This document shows, piece after piece, positions 44,069 through 51,987 of a stretch of 64,000 bases of DNA. Positions within the stretch are counted from its first letter, which is position 1. The number at the start of each line of letters is the position of its first letter. Origin of the DNA: Allomuricauda sp. M10 (GTDB lineage: Bacteria > Bacteroidota > Bacteroidia > Flavobacteriales > Flavobacteriaceae). A program made the translations under genes and the position numbers. Location: assembly GCF_020782875.1 (NCBI RefSeq), contig NZ_JAJGBN010000006.1, forward strand, positions 62,001 through 126,000, in the 5' to 3' direction. The notes under the pieces were generated by a model. It had not been told where the DNA came from. It worked only from the letters and a program-made list of their open reading frames with translations, and ran no database searches.

Positions 44069-45343
44069 ATGCATATCAACTTCAAAAAATCAGGTGTTTT
44101 GGCCGTTCTGTTTTTTACGGCTTTGATTGTAAAAGGTCAAAAGCAGCAATTGCCTGCTTGGGAACCTGGTTTTTTGGACATCCATCATATCAATACTGGA
44201 CGAGGTGATGCTGCTTTTATGATTTTTCCTGATGGTACCAACTTGTTGGTAGATGCGGGAGATATGTCCGAGACCCATCCAAGGACCACATCGAGTAGAA
44301 ATGCCCAGTTGGTTCCTAACAGGTCCAAAACGGCACCTCAATGGATTGTGGATTATATCGACCAGTTTTTGCCCAAAAGTCAGGAACGAAAGTTGGATTA
44401 TGCCCTCATCACCCATTACCACGATGACCATTTCGGGGAAATTGATTCCTTACGAAAAACAGCTCCCGGAGGGTATCAATTAACCGGAATCATGGAAGTG
44501 GGAACCTTGATTCCCATCAAAAAATTGATCGATCGCGGATTTGAATTCCCCATCAACCTGAAGGATCCCAAAGTGCAAGCCGAGCAGCGCTTTTCTAGCG
44601 ATGCCTATGGAATGGTGCCCACTTTAAAAGAGTATTGGAAGTTTATCGATTATCAAACTAAAAAAGTTGGATTGGTCAATGAAGCATTGAAGGTGGGCCG
44701 TTCGGATCAGATTACATTAAAAAATAATCCAAAGGATTATCCGGAATTCTTGATTCAGAACATTGCCTCCAATGGAAACATTTGGACGGGGTATGATAAT
44801 TCGTTTTATTCCCTTTTCAAACAAGGGGAATACCCTGGGGAGAATCCATTGAGCAATGGCATCCGAATCGATTACGGCAAGTTCAACTATTACACGGGCG
44901 GTGATATTTCCGGCATAGACGGCATGGGTCAGACGGATTTGGATGCTTTGGAATCCCACGTGGCCCCAGTAATTGGCCCGGTGGATGTGGCCACACTCAA
45001 CCATCACGGAAACCGCGATTCACAAAATCCATTTTATGTTCGGACCATCAGGCCTCGTGTCTGGATCCAACAGAATTGGACCGCCGATCATCCGGGCGAG
45101 GAAGTTTTAAGAAGAATAACATCAACACAATTGTACCCAGGCGAACGAGATATTTTTTCAACCATCATGCTTCAAGGCACCAAGGATGTAATCGGGGGCA
45201 GGTTGGATCAATACAAAAGCCAAAAGGGACATATTGTGGTACGGGTTTACAATCATGGGAATTCGTACGATATTTATGTGTTGAACGATTCATCCGAAGA
45301 AAGGGAAATACTGGCGAAATATGGACCATATGAAGCACGATAA
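44069..45343 (+). CDS. Exported MBL-fold metallo-hydrolase (ComEC/Rec2-related type)
   Basis: Secreted metallo-beta-lactamase-fold protein, 424 aa, with signal peptide ending near IVKGQ. The zinc motif is THYHDDHFGE (residues ~112-121), preceded by the ComEC-type entry FLDIHHINTGRGDAAFMIFPDGTNLLVDAG. Later metal ligands include LNHHGNRDS near 310-318. It starts 1 nt after the phosphodiesterase lipoprotein gene stops and overlaps the PLP-enzyme gene by 23 nt. Substrate unknown; a phosphodiester or phosphonate ester is suggested only by the neighbourhood. Confidence 0.88.
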   Translation: MHINFKKSGVLAVLFFTALIVKGQKQQLPAWEPGFLDIHHINTGRGDAAFMIFPDGTNLLVDAGDMSETHPRTTSSRNAQLVPNRSKTAPQWIVDYIDQFLPKSQERKLDYALITHYHDDHFGEIDSLRKTAPGGYQLTGIMEVGTLIPIKKLIDRGFEFPINLKDPKVQAEQRFSSDAYGMVPTLKEYWKFIDYQTKKVGLVNEALKVGRSDQITLKNNPKDYPEFLIQNIASNGNIWTGYDNSFYSLFKQGEYPGENPLSNGIRIDYGKFNYYTGGDISGIDGMGQTDLDALESHVAPVIGPVDVATLNHHGNRDSQNPFYVRTIRPRVWIQQNWTADHPGEEVLRRITSTQLYPGERDIFSTIMLQGTKDVIGGRLDQYKSQKGHIVVRVYNHGNSYDIYVLNDSSEEREILAKYGPYEAR

Positions 45344-46691
45344 GCACAACGCGGAATCTGTTGTGGAAGGCGACATCAACCTCACCTCTGCAAGGGGAGA
45401 ATGGTTGAAGGAAGAAGTGAACTACCAGACCAAGGAACTATTGGATAAGGATGCTAAATACTTTTTGCACCAATCCATGTCCACCCCGTGTTTGGATGTC
45501 TTAAAAAATTGCGAAGGTTCCTATTTGGAGAGTATTTCGGGGAAGCGCTATCTGGATTTTCATGGCAACAATGTGCACCAAGTAGGATTTTCGCACCCTA
45601 AAATGGTGAGTGCACTCATGGGGCAACTTCAGGAACTTACATTTTCAACCCGAAGATATACCAATGAAAAGGCCATTCAGTTTGCGGAAAAATTGACGTC
45701 CTATACCCCAAAAGGCCTGAATAGAATTTTGCTTACTCCGAACGGGAGTTCTTCCATAAGTATTGCTTTAAAATTGGCCCGTGCGGTGACCGGAAAGCAC
45801 AAAGTGGTTTCCTTTTGGGATTCGTTCCATGGAGCCAATTTGGATGCCATCAGTGTAGGTGGCGAATCCATTTTTCAGGAACATATGGGTCCTTTGATGC
45901 CCGGTGTGGAACGCATTCCACCTCCGATTACCTACCGTGGTATTTTTGAAGGAAACGAGGAAAAGGCCTTGGAATATTTGGAGCATGTGTTGTCCAAAGA
46001 TGATGAGATCGGTGCCTTTTTGGCCGAGACCATCCGCAACACCGATGTTCAGATTCCAACCGCAAAATATTGGCAAGGCGCCCGTGAACTTTGTGATAAG
46101 TATGGGGTACTGTTGATTTTGGATGAAATTCCGATCGCCTTCGGACGTACGGGAAAAATGTTCGCCTACGAACTGTTCGGTATTGAACCCGATATCCTTT
46201 GTTTGGGCAAAGGCTTGGGTGGAGGCATTGTTCCCCAAGCAGCCATTGTGACCCGTGAAGAGTACAACCGTTTCGGACATATTTCCTTGGGGCACTATAC
46301 CCATGAGAAAAGTCCGTTGGGCTCGGTGGCCGGATTGACCCTTTTGGAAATTATTGAAGAAGAAAACCTATTGCAAAAAGTAAAGGCGGATGAGGAATTC
46401 ATGAAAAAAGCCCTTTACAAAATGCACAGAAAATATTCTTTGATAGGCGATGTGCGCGGGGTTGGACTTTTATGGGGAATCGAATTGGTGACCAATAGGA
46501 CCTCTAAGGAAAAAGCGACTGCCGAAGCCGAGGAAATCATGTACGAATGCCTAAAGAATGGATTGAGTTTCAAAGTTTCCAAAGGAAATGTACTGCAACT
46601 CTCCCCTCCTTTGACCATTTCAAGAGAAGAACTGGAAAAAGCCTTGGACATTTTAAACCAGGCTTTTCTAAAAACCAACGCTATAGCTTAA
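45321..46691 (+). CDS. PLP-dependent (R)-1-hydroxy-2-aminoethylphosphonate ammonia-lyase-like (PbfA-like)
   Basis: Class III aminotransferase-fold enzyme, 456 aa. PLP Lys297 lies in CLGKGLGGG, with Asp268-Glu269 (LILDEIP) before it. The segments FLHQSMSTPCLDVL, YLDFHGNNVHQVGFSHP and SFWDSFHGANLDAISVGGE are those I associate with the PbfA group, which eliminates ammonia from (R)-1-hydroxy-2-aminoethylphosphonate to give phosphonoacetaldehyde; this is recognition from memory, not a search. The start overlaps the MBL gene by 23 nt; a second ATG at 45330 is possible. It ends in TAATG, sharing its last base with the next start. Confidence 0.82.
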   Translation: MDHMKHDKHNAESVVEGDINLTSARGEWLKEEVNYQTKELLDKDAKYFLHQSMSTPCLDVLKNCEGSYLESISGKRYLDFHGNNVHQVGFSHPKMVSALMGQLQELTFSTRRYTNEKAIQFAEKLTSYTPKGLNRILLTPNGSSSISIALKLARAVTGKHKVVSFWDSFHGANLDAISVGGESIFQEHMGPLMPGVERIPPPITYRGIFEGNEEKALEYLEHVLSKDDEIGAFLAETIRNTDVQIPTAKYWQGARELCDKYGVLLILDEIPIAFGRTGKMFAYELFGIEPDILCLGKGLGGGIVPQAAIVTREEYNRFGHISLGHYTHEKSPLGSVAGLTLLEIIEEENLLQKVKADEEFMKKALYKMHRKYSLIGDVRGVGLLWGIELVTNRTSKEKATAEAEEIMYECLKNGLSFKVSKGNVLQLSPPLTISREELEKALDILNQAFLKTNAIA

Positions 46692-48280
46692 TGAAAAAAA
46701 TCAACCAACTACTGATCTACTTATTTGTGGGCACCGTCCATTTGATGGCCCAATCGGAACCCCAAATTTTGATTCAACCCTACTTGCAGAATGCCAAACC
46801 CAATTCCATTACCATTATGTGGGAGACCACCAATGGAGAAGAGAGTATTGTGGAATATGGAACCACTCCAAAATTGGGCAAAAAGGCCCTGGGAAAAGCC
46901 GAGGACATCAACTTTTCGGAATCGAGGGTACATACTGTTAAATTAACAGGCCTGGATCGCTTTACCGAATACTACTATCGGGTGAAAACGGGTTGGGCCA
47001 AATCGGAAATCTTTCAATTTAAAACGCCGCCCTTTGCAAGTGATGAGGAATCGTTCAACATAGTTGCCATGAGCGATATGCAATACGATAGCCAAAATCC
47101 GAATAAGTTTTCAGAAGTGGTGAACGAGGGCATCATTCAATATTTAAAAAAGGAATTTGGTGGTAAATTGCCCAATAACCTGGCCATGATCATGATTCCG
47201 GGAGACTTGGTTCAGAGCGGCAGCCAATACTATCAATGGAAAGACCATTTCTTTGACCCTGCCCAAAAATTATTTGCCGAAGTGCCCGTGTACCCGGTTT
47301 TGGGGAACCATGAACGCAATTCCATTTTTTACTTCAAATATTTCAGTCTTCCCGAGAACGGAACTCCAGCATATGCTGAACATTGGTGGTTTAAAGATTA
47401 CGGAAATACCCGTGTGATCGGGTTGAATTCCAATGACGGGTATCGGGATTTGAGGGAGCAATACGAATGGTTGGAAAAGGTACTGGAAGACACGGAAAAG
47501 GATGATAATATCGACTTTGTTTTTGCCCAACTCCACCATCCCTACAAATCGGAGCTTTGGATTCCAGGAGAAGAAGAACCCACGGGAAAAGTGGTTAAAA
47601 TGCTGGAAGAGTTCTCAACCAAAACAGGGAAACCCAGTATTCACTTTTTCGGTCATACCCATGCCTACTCCAGGGGACAGTCCAGAGATCACAAGCATTT
47701 GTGGATCAATGTGGCTTCTGCAGGAGGTTCCATCGATAATTGGGGCGAGTTTGAAGGCAGGGATTACGATGAGTTCACGGTTTCCCAAGATGAATATGGT
47801 TTTGTGATGGTTGAGGTGGATGGAAATCGAAATGACCCAAAATTCACCATAAAAAGGATAAGTCGCGGCAATGAATCCAAGCTAAGGGATAATGAGCTTC
47901 GCGATAGCATCACCATTTGGAAAATGGAAAAGAAACCCGAAACCCCGAAAACAATTTCACCTATAAACAACGCAGAAGTTGAGGATGAATTTGCCATGTT
48001 AAAAGCTGGTGAATTTTCAAGCCCGATCAGTGGAGCTTTCCATGGTGCTGCCCATTGGCAGGTTTCCGAAACCAAGAATTTTGAAAAATTGGCTTTGGAC
48101 AGTTGGAAACAATATGAAAACTGGTACTATGAAGAAGACCGTCAAAAAGATGACGACCTTACCGATGAAAAAACCAAACGATTGAAACCCGGAACCACCT
48201 ATTATTGGAGGGTCCGTTACCGCGACCAAAACCTCAACTGGAGCGATTGGTCCGAAACCACATTATTTAAAACCAAATAG
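46691..48280 (+). CDS. Exported purple-acid-phosphatase-like metallophosphoesterase
   Basis: Secreted calcineurin-like phosphoesterase, 529 aa, with signal peptide (LFVGTVHLMAQ). The N-terminal FN3-like domain (PNSITIMWETT...FTEYYYRVKTG) is that of purple acid phosphatases. The metallophosphoesterase motifs are MSDMQYD, PGDLVQSG, LGNHERN, LHHP and FFGHTHAYS. A C-terminal FN3-like domain ends the protein (TYYWRVRYRDQNLNWSDWSE). The start at 46691 is translationally coupled to pbfA by a TAATG overlap. The first motif has Asp-x-Gln rather than the usual Asp-x-His, as seen in some family branches. It precedes another exported phosphatase gene by 3 nt. Confidence 0.9.
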   Translation: MKKINQLLIYLFVGTVHLMAQSEPQILIQPYLQNAKPNSITIMWETTNGEESIVEYGTTPKLGKKALGKAEDINFSESRVHTVKLTGLDRFTEYYYRVKTGWAKSEIFQFKTPPFASDEESFNIVAMSDMQYDSQNPNKFSEVVNEGIIQYLKKEFGGKLPNNLAMIMIPGDLVQSGSQYYQWKDHFFDPAQKLFAEVPVYPVLGNHERNSIFYFKYFSLPENGTPAYAEHWWFKDYGNTRVIGLNSNDGYRDLREQYEWLEKVLEDTEKDDNIDFVFAQLHHPYKSELWIPGEEEPTGKVVKMLEEFSTKTGKPSIHFFGHTHAYSRGQSRDHKHLWINVASAGGSIDNWGEFEGRDYDEFTVSQDEYGFVMVEVDGNRNDPKFTIKRISRGNESKLRDNELRDSITIWKMEKKPETPKTISPINNAEVEDEFAMLKAGEFSSPISGAFHGAAHWQVSETKNFEKLALDSWKQYENWYYEEDRQKDDDLTDEKTKRLKPGTTYYWRVRYRDQNLNWSDWSETTLFKTK

Positions 48281-48283
48281 AAA

Positions 48284-49357
48284 ATGAAAAATAAGATGTT
48301 GCTTTTGATGGCTGCCTTGGTAGCTTTTCTAAAGATAAGTGCACAGGATTCCGATACCAAAGTGATTTTGATCACCCTGGATGGGTATCGTTGGCAGGAA
48401 TTGTTTACAGGTGCCGACCCTTTGTTGATCGGGAACAAGGACTACGTTCATGAGGTAGATGCTCTAAAGAATGCCTTTTGGAGAGAAACTCCTGAGGAGA
48501 GAAGGGAAGCTTTGATGCCCTTTTTCTGGACCCAAGTTGCTAAAATGGGACAGTTACATGGAAACCGAACATTGGGAAGCAAGGTGAATTTGACCAATAC
48601 CATGTGGTTTTCCTACCCTGGGTACAATGAAATCTTGACCGGGACCGCCGATGATAAAAACATCCGCAGCAACGACAAGATAGAAAACCCCAATGTTACC
48701 ATTTTGGAATTGTACAACAACATGCCTGAAGGGAAAGGGAAAGTGGCCGCTTTTGGGAGTTGGGATGTGTTTCCGTTTATCATCAACGAGGAGCGTTCCG
48801 GTGTTCCCGTGAATGCGGGGTTTGAGACGGCTACAGGCAATTTGAGCGAAAGGGAGAAATTCCTGAACGAGCTGCAGGGTCAAATCCCAAGTCCTTGGGG
48901 TAGTGTTCGGTTGGATGCCTTCACCCATCATTATGCCTTGGAGCATATGAAAAAGGAACATCCCAAATTACTATACATCTCCTATGGCGAAACGGATGAC
49001 TTTGCCCATGATGGGGATTATCAAGCATACCTAAATTCGGCACACAATACCGATGCCTTGATCAAAGAACTTTGGGACTTTACCCAACAGGATCAATTTT
49101 ATAAGGATCAAACTCTTTTCATCATCACTACAGACCACGGTAGGGGAACCGAGCCTTTGGATACTTGGAGAAGCCATGGTTCCGAGGTCAATGGGGCAGG
49201 TGAGGTATGGATGGTCACCTTCGGAAAAGATGTAAAGCCAACTGGGGAAGTAAAATCGGAAGAGCAACTCTATTCCAACCAGTTTGCACCGACCATTTTG
49301 AAAAAATTAAATGTTGCCCTTCCAAAGGAAATGAAGGGTCAACCTTTGAAAAATTAA
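48284..49357 (+). CDS. Exported alkaline-phosphatase-superfamily protein (phosphoglyceromutase-like)
   Basis: Secreted member of the alkaline phosphatase/PPM superfamily, 357 aa, signal peptide ending FLKISAQ. Metal residues are suggested by LITLDGYRWQELF (Asp), the nucleophile region TMWFSYPGYNEILTG (Ser/Thr), SYGETDDFAHDGDY (Asp, His) and TTDHGRG (Asp, His). The protein is shorter than the lipoprotein member at 42397 and lacks a PA14 domain. It is the last gene of the phosphonate island; a terminator follows at 49408. Confidence 0.85.
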   Translation: MKNKMLLLMAALVAFLKISAQDSDTKVILITLDGYRWQELFTGADPLLIGNKDYVHEVDALKNAFWRETPEERREALMPFFWTQVAKMGQLHGNRTLGSKVNLTNTMWFSYPGYNEILTGTADDKNIRSNDKIENPNVTILELYNNMPEGKGKVAAFGSWDVFPFIINEERSGVPVNAGFETATGNLSEREKFLNELQGQIPSPWGSVRLDAFTHHYALEHMKKEHPKLLYISYGETDDFAHDGDYQAYLNSAHNTDALIKELWDFTQQDQFYKDQTLFIITTDHGRGTEPLDTWRSHGSEVNGAGEVWMVTFGKDVKPTGEVKSEEQLYSNQFAPTILKKLNVALPKEMKGQPLKN

Positions 49358-49407
49358 GTTTAAGTAGGTTTAATTTCAGTTTATTAGTTTGCGTTAATTT
49401 GCGATGC

Positions 49408-49431
49408 ACCCACACTTTAAGTGTGGGTTTT
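49408..49431 (+). terminator. Terminator of the phosphonate island
   Basis: ACCCACAC pairs with GTGTGGGT around TTTAA, followed by TTTTG. It separates the island from the Crp/Fnr gene. Confidence 0.75.
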
Positions 49432-49503
49432 GCATATTGGGACAAAATTGATTCGGGAATTTCTTTATTAAAATAATTACCTTAGGGGACCTATACCAAC
49501 AGC

Positions 49504-50136
49504 ATGGAAGAAGATCTTATTGGAACATTCAGCAATTATTTTGAACCACCCCTGATCGAGGAAATCCTTCAAGTGGGAAAATTGATGGAAGTCCCCGCAG
49601 GGGAAACCATCATGGATATAGGCCAATACATCCGTAGTATGCCGTTGCTGCTTTCCGGGGCCATAAAAGTGTTGCGGGAAGATGAGGAAGGGGATGAGTT
49701 GCTGCTGTATTATTTGGAACAAGGCGAAACATGCTCGGTGACCATGGCCTGTTGCATGGGACACACCAAGAGCGAGATCAGGGCCATAACCGAAACCGAT
49801 GTTAGAATCATCATGGTCCCCGTTCAAAAGATGGAAGAATGGATGGCCAAATATCAAGGTTGGCGCAATTATGTGTTCGATAGTTACCACAACCGATTGA
49901 ACGAGTTGTTGCAGACCGTGGACAGTATCGCATTCAAGAACTTGGATCAAAGGTTGGTGGAGTATCTTAAAAAGAAAGTGGAAGTGACCAACGACAATAA
50001 GATCAGGAGTACCCACCAAGAAATTGCCTATGATCTACATACATCAAGGGTCGTGGTTTCCAGGTTATTGAAAAAGCTGGAAAAAATGAAAAAGCTCAAA
50101 TTGCATAGGAGTTACATTCATGTTCTAGATCTGTAA
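49504..50136 (+). CDS. Crp/Fnr family transcriptional regulator of the sulfide/cytochrome bd module
   Basis: Cyclic-nucleotide-binding-fold regulator, 210 aa. The beta-roll spans ~20-110, the dimer helix ~115-150 and the winged HTH ~155-205. In place of the cAMP phosphate cassette it has ETCSVTMACCMGH with Cys77, Cys83 and Cys84, which suggests a thiol or persulfide sensor rather than cAMP; no N-terminal Fe-S cysteines as in Fnr are present. The recognition helix is TSRVVVSRLLKKLE with Arg182 and Arg187 (CRP Arg180, Arg185) and Val183 where CRP has Glu181. It likely binds the GTAAC-N4-GTTAC dyads found at 50139, 51928, 53809, 56136, 56582, 58203, 60737 and 62490. No such site precedes its own gene. 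Confidence 0.9.
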   Translation: MEEDLIGTFSNYFEPPLIEEILQVGKLMEVPAGETIMDIGQYIRSMPLLLSGAIKVLREDEEGDELLLYYLEQGETCSVTMACCMGHTKSEIRAITETDVRIIMVPVQKMEEWMAKYQGWRNYVFDSYHNRLNELLQTVDSIAFKNLDQRLVEYLKKKVEVTNDNKIRSTHQEIAYDLHTSRVVVSRLLKKLEKMKKLKLHRSYIHVLDL

Positions 50137-50138
50137 TT

Positions 50139-50182
50139 GTGCCCTTTGTTACTGTGGGCTACCATTAGGCACTATATTTTTG
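50139..50182 (+). promoter_or_regulatory. Crp/Fnr-box promoter of the SulP gene
   Basis: Degenerate dyad GTGCC-CTTT-GTTAC at 50139-50152, 22 bp, then -7 TATTTTTG at 50175-50182. The right half is perfect and the spacing equals that of the better sites. Because the -7 element covers 50175-50182, translation must begin downstream at the ATG at 50198. Confidence 0.6.
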
Positions 50183-50197
50183 CGCAAAACCAATCAG

Positions 50198-51931
50198 ATG
50201 CTCATAAGGTATTTTCCTTTTTTATCATGGATCCGCAATTATGACCGTTCGTTGTTGTACGGCGATTTGATTGCAGGGATAACTGTTGGGATAATGCTCG
50301 TGCCCCAAGGAATGGCTTATGCCATGATCGCTGGTATGCCGCCCATTTATGGGTTATATGCTTCTTTGATACCACCCTTTATTTATGCTTTAACGGGCAC
50401 ATCGAGACAATTGGCAGTTGGCCCTGTGGCCATGGATTCCTTATTGGTTGCTGCAGGTGTTGGGGCATTACATTTAGCAGGCATTGAGGATTATATAGCG
50501 GCCATACTCTTTTTAACCCTGCTCATAGGGGGCGTCCAGCTTCTATTAGGAATATTGAAGATGGGATTTTTTGTCAATTTTTTGTCAAAACCCGTAATCA
50601 GTGGTTTTACTTCGGCGGCAGCCATTCTTATTGGCCTGGGGCAGCTTAAACATATATTGGGAACCGAATTCGAACAATCGAGCAAGATTCATCTACTGAT
50701 CGGAAATATCGTGGGCAGTTTGGGAGAAATCAATCCCTATACCTTGATTTTTGGCGTTTTGGCAGCGCTTGTTATAATTATACTGAATAGGGTAAGTAAA
50801 AAGATTCCCACCCCTTTGTTAATGGTGGTCTTGGGTATTTTGATCGTTTCCATATTTGGTTTGGATACATTGGGAATACGTGTTGTGGGCCAGATACCAA
50901 AGGGATTGCCGGCATTTCAACCCCCGCCCATTTTATGGGATAGGATCGGCCAATTGCTTCCCATAGCTATTACCGTGGCCCTTTTCGGGTTTATGGAGTC
51001 CATTTCAATAGCCAAAACTGTGGAAGAAAGACACCCAGAGTACGAACTCGATGCCAATCAAGAGCTTAGGGCGTTGGGTATGTCCAATATATTGGGGTCG
51101 TTTTTCCATTCTTTTTCGGTTTCAGGAAGTTTTTCCAGGACAGCTGTCAATGACCAGGCAGGAGCAAAAACAGGAATGTCCCTTATTTTCAGCGCCCTAT
51201 TGGTGGCTGGGGTCCTGCTTTTTCTAACTCCTGTGTTCCATAATTTGCCTACCGTAGTACTGGGTGCTATCATTATCGTATCAGTTTTTGGGTTGATAGA
51301 CCTCAAATATCCAATGGTACTTTGGAAAAATAGAAAGGATGAGTTTCTGCTTTTGGTGGCGACTTTCTTGATGACCTTATTCATTGGTTTGATAGAAGGT
51401 ATCCTATTGGGGGTATTGCTTTCTCTCTTGTTGCTGGTCTATCGCATTTCCAATCCCCATATTGCCATTTTGGGAAGAATTAAGGGAACCAATTATTTCA
51501 GAAATATCGACCGATTTTCGGATGAGGTAGAAATTGATCCGGATAAGCTGATCTTAAGGTTTGATGCCCAGCTGTATTTTGGTAACAAGGATTATTTCAA
51601 AAAACAATTGTACAAACAAATAGAAAAAAAAGGAATCGGATTAAAGGTCGTTGTGCTGAACGCGGAAGCAATCAATTACATAGATAGCAGTGCCACAGTC
51701 ATGTTGGAGCGCATCATATTGGACCTTCGGGAAAAAGGTATCAAATTCCTAATTGCTGGGGCCATAGGCCCTACGAGGGACATTTTGTACAGTAGCGGCC
51801 TGATCGATGTTTTAGGTGAAGAAAATCTCTTTGTCCAAACCTTTGAAGCGGTAGATGGCTGTTTCGACCAACAGGAAAGAAGTATGATTCAGAAACGGGT
51901 ATCATTACAGTCCAAGTCCAAGAGTTTGTAA
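50198..51931 (+). CDS. SulP family anion permease with STAS domain
   Basis: Inner-membrane sulfate permease-family transporter, 577 aa. Family signature LVPQGMAYAMIAGMPPIYGLYASLIPP lies around residues 31-57 (given here in overlapping pieces), followed by 10-12 TM helices and a C-terminal STAS domain (residues ~440-560; VVVLNAEAINYIDSSATVMLE). The start at 50198 is required by the promoter -7 box at 50175-50182, which overlaps an upstream TTG. Within this module it could export sulfite, thiosulfate or sulfate produced from sulfide oxidation, or import sulfur oxyanions; direction unknown. Confidence 0.92.
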   Translation: MLIRYFPFLSWIRNYDRSLLYGDLIAGITVGIMLVPQGMAYAMIAGMPPIYGLYASLIPPFIYALTGTSRQLAVGPVAMDSLLVAAGVGALHLAGIEDYIAAILFLTLLIGGVQLLLGILKMGFFVNFLSKPVISGFTSAAAILIGLGQLKHILGTEFEQSSKIHLLIGNIVGSLGEINPYTLIFGVLAALVIIILNRVSKKIPTPLLMVVLGILIVSIFGLDTLGIRVVGQIPKGLPAFQPPPILWDRIGQLLPIAITVALFGFMESISIAKTVEERHPEYELDANQELRALGMSNILGSFFHSFSVSGSFSRTAVNDQAGAKTGMSLIFSALLVAGVLLFLTPVFHNLPTVVLGAIIIVSVFGLIDLKYPMVLWKNRKDEFLLLVATFLMTLFIGLIEGILLGVLLSLLLLVYRISNPHIAILGRIKGTNYFRNIDRFSDEVEIDPDKLILRFDAQLYFGNKDYFKKQLYKQIEKKGIGLKVVVLNAEAINYIDSSATVMLERIILDLREKGIKFLIAGAIGPTRDILYSSGLIDVLGEENLFVQTFEAVDGCFDQQERSMIQKRVSLQSKSKSL

Positions 51932-51971
51932 CTTTGGTCACAGAAAGTTATGGCATACCATTTTATATTTG
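51928..51971 (+). promoter_or_regulatory. Crp/Fnr-box promoter of the CstB-like operon
   Basis: GTAAC-TTTG-GTCAC at 51928-51941 overlaps the stop codon of the SulP gene; exactly 22 bp later comes -7 TATATTTG (51964-51971), and the ATG follows 17 nt after it. A clean example of the module's site. Confidence 0.82.
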
Positions 51972-51987
51972 ATAAAAACCATATCAC

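Noticed and set aside
45321-45343. Frameshift between the MBL-fold and PLP-enzyme genes
   Set aside because: The 23-nt overlap has intact starts and stops in both frames, and both proteins are full length, so it is a simple overlap.
49358-49503. Autoregulatory Crp/Fnr box upstream of the Crp/Fnr gene
   Set aside because: I looked for GTnAC-N4-GTnAC with a -7 box 22 bp downstream and found none; only the terminator hairpin at 49408 is present.
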